A DNA stretch of 64,000 nt from Vulcanisaeta distributa JCM 11213 (lineage in GTDB: Archaea; Thermoproteota; Thermoprotei; Thermoproteales; Thermocladiaceae): NCBI GenBank assembly GCA_001316125.1, contig BBCS01000003.1, positions 111,818 to 175,817 of the forward strand. Reading direction: 5' to 3'. The position numbers were made by a program, and so were the translations under genes. Position 1 is the stretch's first letter. Each line of letters opens with the position of its first letter. The notes below the pieces were generated by a model. It worked only from the letters and a program-made list of their open reading frames with translations, was not told where the DNA came from and ran no database searches. Positions 1-9,735 of this stretch are shown here, piece after piece.

Positions 1-210
1 CTTATGGTCTCCTCAACATATCTCCAATCAACTTTTCTACCTAATCTAATCCTTATCTCCGTGATACTCCGTCTCTTTGGTTCAAGGATTATTCGGTCAC
101 CCTCAAGCTTAACTATGAGTGTATCCCCCAACCTTTAACCCAAGCTTTTTCCTAATGGTTGCTGGTATTGTTATTTGGTAATTCCTGGTTATTTTCGTTT
201 CCTCGATCAT
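1..210 (-). CDS. AbrB/SpoVT-type antitoxin, cut off by window start
   Basis: A short DNA-binding protein that reads leftward from an ATG at 208-210 and leaves the window. The N-terminus KITRNYQITIPATIRKKLGL is the classic swapped-hairpin AbrB fold signature found in VapB-type antitoxins. The frame breaks at a C5 run (125-129); with four bases it continues GDTLIVKLEGDRIILEP, the normal second half of the domain. A cognate toxin would lie beyond the left edge. Family assignment is firm; a toxin-antitoxin role is inferred from the family only. Confidence 0.7.
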
Positions 211-336
211 AGTAGATCTAGTAACTAGATTTATTAAAAACGGGAATTTTAATCTTACTAAGTAATTAATTTTTACAATGCTATGTATGAGTGTGCAGGT
301 GATGTGGCAAGTAATTTACGTGTTAAGTGGAAATAA

Positions 337-345
337 CTTATATTA
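337..345 (+). promoter_or_regulatory. TATA box of the small gene near 434
   Basis: CTTATATTA preceded by the purine-rich GGAAATAA fits an archaeal BRE plus TATA element. Transcription would start near 370. This suggests the small membrane protein that follows may begin upstream of the GTG at 434, because its frame is open from about 371. Confidence 0.4.
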
Positions 346-433
346 ATTGGTTTTGTTACTTCCTCGTTAGTGCAACAAGGCTTTAGCTAAACTTGCAGGG
401 GGGGATTTACGTGATTCTGGATTTAGGGGGGGT

Positions 434-625
434 GTGGTTAGGGCTTACTACGTCAGGGGGGGTAGTTTTAGTTCGTTAAGTATTGAGTTTATTATTTACA
501 GGAGGCCGAGTGCCGTTAGGAGGTTTTGGGTTAGGTTGAGGAGGGCTGTTGAGGCTGTGCCGTCAATAATCATTGCTGCGGTTATAGGTTTTGTCCTGGC
601 ACTGATAATGAGGTGGTTTGTTTAG
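434..625 (+). CDS. Small tail-anchored membrane protein, unknown function
   Basis: A 63-residue protein whose last 20 residues (SIIIAAVIGFVLALIMRW) form one membrane helix, preceded by a very basic stretch (RRPSAVRRFWVRLRR). That pattern predicts a C-terminal anchor with the basic part on the cytoplasmic side. The frame is open upstream to about 371 through two G7 runs, so the true N-terminus may be longer. I do not recognise the family. Its stop overlaps the convergent gene at 622 by four bases. Confidence 0.5.
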   Translation: MVRAYYVRGGSFSSLSIEFIIYRRPSAVRRFWVRLRRAVEAVPSIIIAAVIGFVLALIMRWFV

Positions 626-858
626 TGTGGTAATGCTGTCCTTAGGAAATTCATTACTGTGCTTAACCCCCCCACATTGTCTAGGCACTCACTCTCTATC
701 TCCTCATAATCATCACTTACTAAGATTAAACGCACACAATCATCATCCCTCTTAATTATTAACCTGTATGTGTGATCACCATACATGAATAACATGTACA
801 ACTCCTTCACGGTAATACCTATCGACTTTCTCCTTAGTTCGTACTTATTACTCTGCAC
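622..858 (-). CDS. Small hypothetical protein
   Basis: A 78-residue acidic protein with no recognisable domain. It has an alternating beta-like pattern (TYRLIIKRDDDCVRLILVSDD) followed by a helix. A C7 run near 667-673 adds one glycine (NVGG, probably NVG). It converges on the small membrane gene. Codon use is like that of the neighbours, which supports a real gene, but no function can be assigned. Confidence 0.45.
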   Translation of the reverse strand: MQSNKYELRRKSIGITVKELYMLFMYGDHTYRLIIKRDDDCVRLILVSDDYEEIESECLDNVGGLSTVMNFLRTALPH

Positions 859-925
859 GTAATAATATCCATAACAACACTAATTACTGCATGAGTTATT
901 TTAATTAGTCGTGACGCCCATAATA

Positions 926-2375
926 CTAACTTAAGAATCCAAGGTTTTTCAAGTTATTAATCTCATAATTCATCCTGGACTTAATTATCTCCAGCGTGTA
1001 TTTACAATGGCTTATGCAGTTCATGGTTAACTCCCTGGCATAACCAACGTATTTATCCGGGCTTAGTCCACGCAGTACATCATCATTAACGCCTAATTCA
1101 CCCAGCGCCTTCCTGTAATCCTCCATCCCCCCCATCCGGGACCCCCCCCTGAATATTGCCAATGCCCTCTCGTAGCATCGGCCATACCCAATGCCCTAAG
1201 CCTAACCTGGACAGCCTCACTAAGGACCTCCCAATGCTCATTCAAATCCCTACTTATGGCATTCTCATCAACCTCAATACCACTTAATACTGAGTTCAGT
1301 CTCCTTACGCCAAGTATTACGTGGCCGATGCCAAGCCCAATGTTCCTCTTAATCGTTGAATCACTCAAATCCCTCTGAAGCCTACTCACTTGGATATGCC
1401 TACTGATCTCCATGAGAATTGAGGAGCCAAGCTTCAGATTACCCTCAGCATTCTCAAGATCCACCGGGTTAACCTTATGGGGGGGCATTGTGGATGAGCC
1501 TATGGGTTTACCGCCAACGTGTATGTAGCCAAGCATGTTGTAAATCCACAGGTCCTGGGCCAGATTAATGAGTGCCTGAGACATTAGGCCAATGGATGTT
1601 AATAATTGAGCCAGTGAGTCAGGGGGGGGTAATATCTGTGTTGTAACGAGCGCAGGCTCGAAGCCTAACTCCCTAACGAATATACTCAATTCCTGCATCC
1701 AATCAACGTCCCTACTAACTATTGAGAAGCTGGCCATCGACCCAGTGGCCCCCCTGATACCTTACCCTGTAACTTAATGTCTGCAATCACGCTTAACCAA
1801 TGGATTAACCTACAGGCATGGTACGCAATCTCCTTACCAAGAGTTGTTGGTGTCGCCGGTTGTCCATGGGTCCTCCCAAGCATTGGTAAACCGGCGTATT
1901 TCTCCATTTGGGTGATTATCGTGCCTAATAACGTGGTTAATTCGGGCATTAAGTAATTATACACGGCAATTCTAACGAGGATTCCAAGGGCCAGGTTATT
2001 CACGTCCTCTGAGGTCAAGCCAAGATGCGTTAGGTGGGCTATCCAGCTAAGACCGATATGGCTCAGCTTATCCCTTAGCAGGTATTCAATTGCCTTAACA
2101 TCATGACCAAGCCTACCCTCAATCTCCTTAAATCTTTCATAATCATCATCACTAAATCTCAATGAAAGCAATTTCTCCCTCTCTTCATCACTTAATGGCT
2201 TTACCAAGCCCACCCTGCCCAGCGTATTAATTATGAAGTTTAGGTATAGAACCTCAATCCTCAACCTATACCTCACGAATGCCCTTTCGGAAACTGCCGT
2301 GGCGTAATCTCTCAATTCTCCATAATACCTATCATCAAGTGGCGATATGAAATCCACAGTGCTTATCCGTGCCAT
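926..2375 (-). CDS. purB: Adenylosuccinate lyase (frame-broken)
   Basis: Catalyses two steps of purine synthesis: SAICAR to AICAR and adenylosuccinate to AMP, releasing fumarate. The N-terminal part carries SPLDDRYYG and GRTHGQPATPTT (catalytic His region). The middle part carries the flexible signature loop as GSSTMPPHKVNP; the C-terminal part is the helical tail. The three parts lie in three frames. The first join is at a C6 run (1739-1744), where C4 gives the expected SGATGSMASFS. The second is near 1183, where one base is missing before YERALAIF. Length fits the family (about 450 residues). Divergent from purA, its pathway partner. Confidence 0.93.
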
Positions 2376-2434
2376 TATTTAAAAACTTAATTAACAATGA
2401 TGGTGAGTGTATTACGTGTATTTACTGAAGCAAT

Positions 2435-2444
2435 GTTTAAATAA
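2435..2444 (+). promoter_or_regulatory. purA TATA box
   Basis: GTTTAAATAA lies 24-33 bases before the purA GTG, the spacing expected for a leaderless archaeal transcript. Confidence 0.55.
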
Positions 2445-2467
2445 GTGTTGATGTCATTAGTTAAAAA

Positions 2468-3496
2468 GTGCCATTAACTGTTATTGTTGGCGGCTGGTTT
2501 GGCGATGAGGGTAAGGGCAAGGTAGTGTCCTACTTAGGCCTCATGGATAAACCAAGTATATGCGTTAGGACGGGCTCAATAAACGCTGGGCACACAGTCG
2601 ATTATAACGGGAGGACCTGGAAGCTCAGGATATTACCGTCATGCTTTGTTAATGAATCAACAAGGCTCATGATCGCGCCTGGCGCGTTGCTTAAGATCGA
2701 TGTATTGTTTAAGGAGATCGAGGAGACGGGCAGTAGGGGGGGTAGGGTTTGGGTTGATGCTAATGCTGGAGTTATCGAGGATAGCACGTGGAGGGTGAAA
2801 GGAGTAATGAGTATTTGATGAAGGTTATTGGTTCAACGGGTCAGGGCGTGGGCGCTGCAATGGTTGATAGGGTATTGAGGATTTTGAAGACTGCTAAGGA
2901 ATTCCCTGAGCTCAGGGGGGGTTTAATAACTGACGTTAGTAGGGAGGTTAATGAGGAGTTGGATAGGGGGCGGCGGCGTAATTATTGAGGGGGACCAGGG
3001 AACCTTCCTAAGCCTTTACCATGGTACATACCCATTCGTAACCTCCAGGGATACCACGGCTGCTGGCGTGATTAGTGAGGTTGGGGTTAGCCCGAGGCTC
3101 GTCACTGACATAATACTGGTGTTTAAGGCATACGTGACCAGGGTTGGGGGGGCTGGCGAATTACCTGGTGAGTTGAGTATGGATGAGGTGATTGCCAGGG
3201 GGGGTTGGGCCGAGAGAGGCACGGTAACTGGGAGGCCCAGGCGTGCGGCGCCGTTTAACCTGGACCTAGCCAGGAGAGCTGTCATGCTTAATAGGCCGAC
3301 TCAAATAGCCATTACGAAGTTTGACGCGTTATTCCCAGACGCCCGCGGCAGGAGGAGGTGGAGTGACTTACCTGTTGAGGCAAGGAGATGGCTTGAGAGT
3401 GTTAGTGAGGTGTTGAGGACTCCAATCACGTTAATAGGCACTGGAGGATTCGATGGACATGATTGACCTGCGCCGTGAGGTGATGGGGGGGCCATG
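2468..3496 (+). CDS. purA: Adenylosuccinate synthetase (frame-broken)
   Basis: Joins IMP and aspartate with GTP to give adenylosuccinate. The P-loop GWFGDEGKGKVV is at residues 8-19, followed by NAGHTV; the GTVTGRPRR and ITKFDAL motifs are near the C-terminus. It is the short archaeal form (about 340 residues). Three indels break it: a lost G near 2784 (EDRHVEGERSNEY expected), an inflated G run at 2966-2970 (DRGGGV expected), and a two-base loss near 3450 that hides the tail MDMIDLRREVMG. With these repaired the stop is at 3494-3496, overlapping the next ATG. GTG start chosen from the TATA position. Confidence 0.93.
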
Positions 3497-4920
3497 ATTT
3501 ACGACGTAGCCATAGTAGGCGGAGGCCCGGCGGGCCTATTTGCCGCTTACGAGATTGTTGAGAATGCGAGGGACGTGAGTATGGTGCTCATTGATAAGGG
3601 CTATATGCTAGGCAGAGGCATTGTCCATTGGCTAAGATTGGTAAGTGCGTGTGCGTGCCGTGCCACATAACCCACGGTATTGGCGGTGCCGGGCTATTCA
3701 GTAGTGGTATCATTAATTTAAGGCCTGACATTGGCGGTGACCTCCAGGAGCTCCTAAATAGTTGGGATGCTGCGAACCTACTCATCGATTATATTGACAA
3801 GGTCTTCCTGAAGTTTGGGGGGGCTCCTCAGGACAGGGTGTTTGAGCCCAAGGGACCAACCTTTGAGGAGTACCAGAGGTCGTTGGCTCGGGTTGGTGCT
3901 CAACTCGTGCCCATTAGGCAGAGGCACATTGGGACTGATGGCTCCACAAGGGTCATTGAGAATTTCGTCTCATACCTAACGGAGGCTGGTGTTAAATTTG
4001 CCATTGGCACTTCCGTTGAGCACATCGAGAGGAGTAACGGCTACTTTACGTTAAAGACCAGGAGGGGCGTTATCGAGGCGAGGACAGTCCTCGTGGCGCC
4101 CGGTAGAGCTGGGGGCTGAGTGGTTTAGGGATGAGGCGAGGAGGCTGGGTATTGAGTTGATGCCCAACCCACTCGATGTTGGTGTCAGGGTTGAGGTTCC
4201 CAAATACGTCATGGACCCAATAACCAACCTATACATGGATCCGAAGATAATCATGTACACGAAGTCTCACGATGATAAGGTCAGGACATTCTGCGTTAAC
4301 CCAGGGGGGGGTTTCGTGGTCATGGAGAGGTACGACGACGGCACGGTTGGTGTTAATGGGGAGACCTACGTGGATAGGAAGAGCAACAATACAAACTTTG
4401 CATTATTAACATCCATTAGGCTTACAGACCCGATGGAGGACACAATTGAGTACGGCAAATCGATTGCGAGACTAGCCACGAAGCTTGGCGGTGGTAAGCC
4501 AATAATACAGAGGCTTGGTGATCTTGAGGATGGTAGGAGGTCGACCTGGGATAGGATTAGGAGGAACGTCATTGAACCCACCATGAAGATCGTGACACCA
4601 GGCGACATTGGGATGGCATTACCACATAGGGTGTTGGACAACCTAATGGAGTTCCTTCATAGGGTGGATAACGTAATACCTGGCTCGCCTCGAAGTATAC
4701 ATTACTCTATGCTCCGGAGATTAAGTACTATAGCATGAGGGCCGTAGTTAACAAGTTCATGGAGACCACGGTAGATGGCGTATTCGCAGCTGGGGGACGG
4801 CGCCGGGCTATCTAGGGGGCATAAACGTGGCGGCGGCCACGGGCGTATTAGCGGCGTGGGGGAATACTCACGAAACTTGGTAAGAACGTAAAGAATGAAC
4901 TGATCAATAAAGTAAAATAA
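3494..4920 (+). CDS. FAD-dependent dehydrogenase, COG2509-like (frame-broken)
   Basis: A flavoprotein starting with the dinucleotide fold [16 protein letters not shown] and ending with the second FAD motif [20 protein letters not shown] cysteine cluster CVCVPC follows GKIGK near residue 55, as in the uncharacterised COG2509 dehydrogenases; its substrate is unknown. Indels: a lost G near 3617, a jump at about 4112, a break at about 4690, and three inflated runs at 4790-4794, 4814-4818 and 4858-4862, each G5 where G4 restores the frame. The gene overlaps purA by ATGA, suggesting co-transcription. Confidence 0.75.
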
Positions 4921-5109
4921 ATAATTTAAGCAATAAGTAACTGCATAATACCGGTGGTGAAACCCCCCCTGCCCTGACAAGTGATGAATTCAGCCTTGGC
5001 TGAAAATAAACATCCATTAATCCACGACAATGTAGCTACCGAATACTTTTTACTTAAGCACCAAAAGTGATTTACTAACTAGGCAATTAAATTAAATAAT
5101 GGATACTCA

Positions 5110-5438
5110 ATGGCTCCTAAGGTCCCTGACAATATAGGGATCTACTATGGTGATTGCAGACCAGGCAGAAAATTCATTATGAGAGAGCCCGTGACGGATA
5201 AGGTAACCAAAGACAAAGTAATCGAATGCTTAAGAAAACCATGGACAAGATTGAGAAGCGAAGCCTCAATGAAGATCAATGGATCAACAACTACGTAAAT
5301 GAAGTTAAGGAAGTAACTAATGGGCTTAAAAACTACGAAGAACTGAACGAGAACCACAAGCCAATAACTAACCTAAATCAGAAGGATAAAACTTATTCAA
5401 TGTTAAACTTACCGAAAGGCTTAAATCTCCCGTACTAA
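5110..5438 (+). CDS. Hypothetical protein (probably frame-broken)
   Basis: Two overlapping frames (5110-5298 and 5226-5438) probably form one protein of about 108 residues joined near 5235. The N-terminal part is mixed; the C-terminal part is hydrophilic, rich in Asn, Glu and Lys and likely helical. I see no family motif. An AT-rich TATA-like stretch (TTAAATTAAATAA, about 5085-5097) precedes it. The gene ends just before tRNA-Cys. Both the join and the reality of the gene are uncertain. Confidence 0.35.
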
Positions 5439-5449
5439 AATACAATAAC

Positions 5450-5544
5450 GCCCCGGTGGCCGAGCGGCCTAAGGCGTTGGGCTGCAGTGTTTAGCAGATG
5501 CAGACACCCAATTTTCCCGGGTTCGAATCCCGGCCGGGGGGGCT
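5450..5544 (+). tRNA. tRNA-Cys (GCA) with an 18-base intron
   Basis: Acceptor 5' strand GCCCCGG (5450-5456), D arm GCC...GGC, anticodon stem TTGGG/CCCAA, T arm CCGGG-TTCGAAT-CCCGG, discriminator T at 5544. GCA anticodon (5484-5486) together with U73 identifies tRNA-Cys. The anticodon loop is interrupted after position 37 by an intron at 5488-5505, the canonical archaeal splice site. The 3' acceptor strand reads CC plus seven G plus C, but only CCGGGGC can pair with the 5' strand, so the G7 (5536-5542) carries three extra G. Confidence 0.9.
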
Positions 5545-5572
5545 CCACAGGTTGTTTCTTTTTGGCCTGTGG
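5545..5572 (+). terminator. Stem-loop with T-rich loop after tRNA-Cys
   Basis: CCACAGG (5545-5551) pairs with CCTGTGG (5566-5572) around a T-rich loop (TTGTTTCTTTTTGG). It directly follows the tRNA 3' end. Archaeal termination needs a T tract, which the loop supplies; the role of the stem is uncertain. Confidence 0.35.
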
Positions 5573-5674
5573 GTCCTTAGGTTTGGTTATTTGTTTGTTG
5601 TGGTATTGTTAGTGGCTTGTTATGTGGGTCTTTATTGGGTTGTGCCTTGGTTCATTGACCGTGGGTTAATCCTT

Positions 5675-6169
5675 CTACTTCTTTAGTATTTCATTGGCCT
5701 CCTTCTCCCTGCCTAGTTCGGCTATTAATTGTGTTAATTTCTTAATTAGTACCAACAGGTCTTCTATCGCGTCTTTCCTGTCTATATAGTCGCTGGCTCC
5801 ATGGTAGAGCCCGTTGTATGCGTACCTATGTAATTTCAGGGCCAGTGAGTTTATGCCGACCGCCTCCCTATAGCCCAGCTCCTCCAGTCTCCTGGCTATT
5901 ACATTAAGCCCTGTTGTTGGGGCTAAAAAACCTGCTTTTCTATACCATTCCCTCTCCCTATCGTTTTTAGGCATCCTATCCATGTTTAGTGAGACTATTG
6001 CACTAACTATGGCTTTCCACGCCATGAACGCCTTTTGCGACGCATTTCTGCTATATCCCCCCCTCTCGAGGAGTTCAATGGCTAGGTTAAGCTCGATTAC
6101 CGCCTCCTCAAGCCTGAAATTTACGTAATTCTTTAAGTCCTTAACCTGAGGTACCACGCCTTCGCCCAT
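5675..6169 (-). CDS. PaREP1-family (HEPN-like) protein
   Basis: A helical protein of 164 residues with the PaREP1 core LNLAIELLERGGYSRNASQKAFMAWKAIVSA, a family expanded in Thermoproteales and related to HEPN domains. The C-terminal half includes LHRYAYNGLYHGAS, a helix with a polar face as in HEPN proteins. It is transcribed divergently from the MNT-HEPN fusion gene, so the two may be functionally linked. Whether it acts as a toxin or an RNase is unknown; a clear R-x4-H catalytic motif is not visible. Confidence 0.65.
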   Translation of the reverse strand: MGEGVVPQVKDLKNYVNFRLEEAVIELNLAIELLERGGYSRNASQKAFMAWKAIVSAIVSLNMDRMPKNDREREWYRKAGFLAPTTGLNVIARRLEELGYREAVGINSLALKLHRYAYNGLYHGASDYIDRKDAIEDLLVLIKKLTQLIAELGREKEANEILKK

Positions 6170-6262
6170 TTCATGTAAATCAGCAGTGGATGCCTTAATA
6201 AAATCTCTTAGTCCTTCATCAGTTAATTATTTATATTACGGCTCATTCACCTAATTATTACT

Positions 6263-7079
6263 ATGAACATTGTTGAAACCCTTAAGGGTATTAATTGGGC
6301 GGGTCTTGGGGGTCAATTTAGTCATTATTCATGGGTCTGCCCTATGGAGGGGGTAGGCCTGGTGATGTGGATTTAGTGGTGTTTGTAGGTAGTGATGTGG
6401 GTGTTGATGATGTTGTATTGAGGATTATGGAGGTTGTTGAGGAAAGGGTTGGTTTGGAGGCTGATGTTTACTTAATAAGTGACCCATCTAGGGCTAATTG
6501 TTTTCTTGTGTGGGAGGCCCTTAGGCATGGTAGAATTATTTATCAGGACGGAATTGGTAGGGAATTGCTTGTTAGGGCTATAAATGTTTGTTATGATTTC
6601 ATGCTATCGCGAATTAAACTGAATTATACGGAGACCCTCGTGGTAGGGTGGTCAGGGATGCTTCATAATAGGCTCTTGGAAGTAATTGCTGTGCATACTG
6701 AGTTGCTTGATAAAATGAGGAGTCGGGGCATTCACTGGGATGACGTGATTGATCTATACGCGGTACTGCATGCGCTGCAGGTGCATGCCCAGGCAATAAT
6801 CGATTACTTACTACACACCTGTGCATTGGTGGGAATATCCGCGGAGACACCCATACACTACATAGATGAGTTAAGTAGGTCTAACATGATAAGTCGTGGT
6901 GATGTGGACTTATTAAAGAGGATTGTGAGATTTAGGAATATCGTTGTTCACGAGTACGGCGCGATAGATATGGAGCGTGTAAGGGGGCATTGTAGAATCG
7001 CGGGGGCTATAACACGGGTCTTAACATCATTAGGAGTCTTCACGATAAATTACGTAGTATGGGCATTATTGACCCTTGA
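6263..7079 (+). CDS. Fused minimal nucleotidyltransferase-HEPN (MntA-HepT-like) protein
   Basis: With four G5 runs read as G4, one frame runs from the ATG at 6263 to the TGA at 7077. The N-terminal domain has HGSALWRGRPGDVDLVVF, the GS-x-DxD motif of minimal nucleotidyltransferases. The C-terminal domain is HepT-like with RFRNIVVHEYGAID, the R-x4-H-x-Y RNase motif, and ends RSLHDKLRSMGIIDP. Runs to correct: 6308-6312, 6339-6343, about 6992-6996 and 7002-7006. Without correction the frame reads into a spurious hydrophobic tail ending at 7173. MntA and HepT are usually separate genes; here they are one protein. Confidence 0.72.
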
Positions 7080-7178
7080 ATGCTTTTGCATTACTTTGTT
7101 TTTATTTATATTCTATCTTAGTCTTTTGTTTGATTTTATAAGATTATTTTTCAGATGCATAAGATGCACCTGATTTTA

Positions 7179-7208
7179 TTATTTTTATTCATTTGAATAC
7201 ACGTATTC
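7179..7208 (+). promoter_or_regulatory. TATA box and GAATAC-N2-GTATTC operator-like repeat before dsrE/tusA
   Basis: A T/A-rich box (TTATTTTTATT, 7179-7189) is followed by a perfect inverted repeat GAATAC-AC-GTATTC (7195-7208) that ends five bases before the dsrE start. A palindrome over the transcription start would suit a repressor site. This is inference from position and symmetry. Confidence 0.4.
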
Positions 7209-7212
7209 CCGT

Positions 7213-7632
7213 ATGAGCTCGGGTAAGGATAAGATAAGCATGATCGTGTTCTCGGGGGGGACTGAGGACAAGTTAATACCAGTGGGTGTGATTTCACAGG
7301 CGGCTGCGGCGCTTGGTTACGAGGTGAATATCTTCTTCACTGGATGGGCAATGTTCAAGCTACTGAAGAACCCAACACCACCTGTCTGGCCCAAGGAGTT
7401 TGAGCAGTTTGTGCCCAGGCTTCAGGAGGGCATGGCTAGGATAAAGGCGCCTACGTGGCTTGACATGCTTAGGGAGGCTAAGAAGATGGGTGCCAAGGTC
7501 TATGTATGCTCAATGATGGCTTCGGCGGCAGGTCTCAAGAAGGAGGACTTCGATCCATCGCTTGTAGATGATGTTGTCGGCGTAACAACCTTCCTGGAAA
7601 TGGCTAAGGGAGGGCAGGTACTCTTCATATGA
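7213..7632 (+). CDS. DsrE-family sulfur-relay protein
   Basis: A single-domain DsrE-like protein of about 139 residues, predicted to carry or transfer sulfane sulfur on a cysteine in the cytoplasm. The N-terminal strand MIVFSG(G)TEDKLIPVGVI and the later strand VYVCSMMASAAGL, with the likely sulfur-carrying Cys, match the family. The G7 at 7254-7260 adds a glycine to the SGT turn. It is followed by tusA and an SQR-like flavoprotein, an operon common in organisms that process persulfides. It resembles the peroxiredoxin-like DsrE group rather than the DsrEFH complex subunit; the exact partner is uncertain. Confidence 0.75.
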   Translation: MSSGKDKISMIVFSGGTEDKLIPVGVISQAAAALGYEVNIFFTGWAMFKLLKNPTPPVWPKEFEQFVPRLQEGMARIKAPTWLDMLREAKKMGAKVYVCSMMASAAGLKKEDFDPSLVDDVVGVTTFLEMAKGGQVLFI

Positions 7633-7642
7633 GGTGGTGGTC

Positions 7643-7888
7643 ATGAGCCAGGGCAATAAGATTTTCGTGGATGCAAGGGGGGGCATTGCCTGCCCGGGAC
7701 CCATCACTGAGGTTGTTAAGGCGTATAGGAATGCGAGGAATGGTGACGTGATCGAGGTTTGGGCCACAGACCCAGGTTTCGAGCCTGACATAAAGGCTTG
7801 GATACAGAGGACCGGCAACCAGCTCCTTGAGCTTAGGAAGGAGTCCGATAAAATCGTCGCCGTGATTAAGGTAACCGCTAAGAAGTGA
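7643..7888 (+). CDS. tusA: TusA-family sulfur carrier
   Basis: A sulfur-carrier protein of about 81 residues. The family motif is D-x-R-G-(L/I)-x-C-P-x-P; here it reads DARGGIACPGPI because a G7 run (7677-7683) inserts one glycine. Cys in ACPGP is the persulfide site. ATG at 7643 is chosen because GGTGG just upstream is a plausible ribosome-binding site; an in-frame GTG at 7634 is the alternative. Lies between dsrE and an SQR-like gene, so it probably passes sulfane sulfur between them or towards DsrC/DsrAB. Confidence 0.88.
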   Translation: MSQGNKIFVDARGGIACPGPITEVVKAYRNARNGDVIEVWATDPGFEPDIKAWIQRTGNQLLELRKESDKIVAVIKVTAKK

Positions 7889-7903
7889 TTTAAGGCGGTT
7901 AGC

Positions 7904-9105
7904 ATGTCCACGGTTAAAAGGAGGGTTGTTATTATTGGTGGTGGTACGGGCGGCGCAATGCTTGCCAATAGACTTCCTAAGGATGAATTCGAGGTTACAA
8001 TCATTGATAAGCAACCCTATAATCACTTCTGGCCCTGGTTACTCTACATTGCCTTCAGGGGGCTCCAGGAGACCCATTAAGCGTGAGATACGTTCCGTGC
8101 TTAAGCCCTGGGTTAACTTCATTCAGTCTGGCGTGAAGGCTGTTAATCTTCAGGATAGGTATGTGGAGCTTGATAATGGTAAGAGGCTTGAGTATGACTA
8201 TGTCGTAATCGCCACTGGAGCACTGTGGATTACTCAAGGGTCCCCGGCCTCGATAAGGTCACGGAGATGTTTGGTAATTACCATAGCAATGAGGAGAACG
8301 CCTGGAGGGTTTGGCATACGCTGAATAGTATGAGGGAGGGTACATTGGTAATCATACTCGCCCCCAGGCGCTTATAGATGCCCGCCAAGTCCGTTGGAGG
8401 GTACGTTTCTTGCCGAGGAATTCTTCAGGAAGAGGGGGGGCTTAAGGGATAGGGTGAGGATAGTCTTTGCAACCTTTTACCCAAGGCCGTACCTGCTGAG
8501 CCCATGAATGAGTTGATAGAGCCGTTGCTTAAGGAGAGGGGGGGTATTGAGTACATAACCTTCTACACACTTGACCATATAGACCCCCCGAGAAGAGGGT
8601 TGCCTATTCAATGGAGGGTGAGGAGCTTAAGTTCGACGCTGCCATAGTCATACCGCCGCATGTCGGTGTTGATATTAAGTACGTGCCTGAGGACGTACTG
8701 GATAGTGATAGGTTTGTACAAGCTGATAAGTTCACGAATAGGGTTAAGGGATTTGATGATGCGTTCGTGATCGGCGATGCCTCGGCATTACCTGTCGCTA
8801 AGACAGGGGTCACTGCACACCTACAGGCTGGTGTTGTTGCCAGGATACTTCAGGGTGAGGATGCCCGCAACACAGGCCGCACCAATTGCCCATTTGATGT
8901 TGGTTACGGCCTTGGCACATTCGTGATAAGTGACTACAATAACCCAACAATTAAGTACCCAATAAATAGGATTAATCACCTATTTAAGGTTGCCTTCGCC
9001 GCTACCTATTGGGACATGATACTATACCCAGAGCTTTGGGACCCTGTATTTGAGGCTTATTTCGAGGCTACGGAACCCGTGAAGTTGCGATACCTATATG
9101 GGTGA
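7904..9105 (+). CDS. SQR-like FAD/NAD-dependent sulfur oxidoreductase (frame-broken)
   Basis: A flavoprotein of the sulfide:quinone oxidoreductase/pyridine nucleotide-disulfide superfamily. Starts VVIIGGGTGGAMLANRL, has the ATGA turn (YDYVVIATGA), PLEGTFLAEEFFRKRG in the second nucleotide fold, and FVIGDASALPVAKTG near the C-terminus. Frame breaks cluster near 8050, 8225, 8370-8400, 8440 and 8590. Without the sequence errors it is about 400 residues. It overlaps the next gene by GTGA. A second copy with the same DUF1641 partner is at 26683-27867. Whether it oxidises sulfide or reduces a different acceptor cannot be told. Confidence 0.75.
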
Positions 9106-9735
9106 TTGCCGTGGCAGAGAAGCAGCTAGAGCTTGAGGGTAAGCTCCTTGAGGTGTTAACGCCTGAGTACCTAGAGCCGCTGATTAAATTCTTAAAGATG
9201 GTGAAGAGGTTGGACGAGCTTGGCATACTTGACTCATTAAATGACTTGTTAAATGACGAGGTCGTTGAGGATTTAGCCAGGAACTTAATAACCACGAATT
9301 TGATCAGGTTACTTAACGACTATGATAAGGCGATGTCCGTAGTTGCAAAGCTTACGGAACCGCAGGTAAGGAAAGGACTTGAGAAGGCGCTTGATTTACT
9401 AGGTGCAATGAGTAGTGTTGGATTATTGGATACCCTGAAGGACTTGCTTGGTGATCCTGAGGTACTCAGTGAATTAGTTCATGTGTTCATTAATGAAAAT
9501 AGTACGTACTTATTAACGAACATAGATGCATTACTAGAGTTCATGCGCGCATCAGGTGTTGCGCATACGTGGCCTCCCTGAATGCGGCCAGGGAGGATGC
9601 TACTAATGGTAGATCCTTGGTTGAGACCGTAGGTGAATTATTAAGGGACGCTGACGCTAGAAGGGGGGGCTGAGATTCCTACTCCTGGCGGCTAAGTACT
9701 TGGGTAAGCAATTGAGTGAGAGAGAAATTAGGTGA
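9102..9735 (+). CDS. DUF1641 protein (frame-broken)
   Basis: A helical protein of about 210 residues matching DUF1641 (COG2427): repeated leucine-rich helices such as LIKFLKMVKRLDELGILDSL and the family tail RGLRFLLLAAKYLGKQ. That tail appears only when a missing base near 9560 is restored and the G7 run (9663-9669) is read as G5. DUF1641 genes routinely follow SQR-like or formate-dehydrogenase flavoproteins; the biochemical role is unknown. The stop at 9733-9735 abuts the stop of the convergent regulator. Confidence 0.72.

Noticed and set aside
926..3496. purB and purA as pseudogenes
   Set aside because: Both are broken by single-base errors but keep every motif; the same pattern hits all essential genes, so it reflects sequence quality.
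4979..5004. Possible C/D box sRNA (GTGATGA ... CTGA)
   Set aside because: Only one C/D box pair is visible; the second pair and the terminal stem are missing.
5498..5686. Reading frame starting inside tRNA-Cys (MQTPNFPGF...)
   Set aside because: It overlaps the tRNA exon and the stem-loop; composition is not gene-like beyond the tRNA.
7080..7173. Hydrophobic C-terminal tail of the MNT-HEPN gene
   Set aside because: It exists only in the uncorrected frame; with the G5 runs read as G4 the protein ends normally at 7079.
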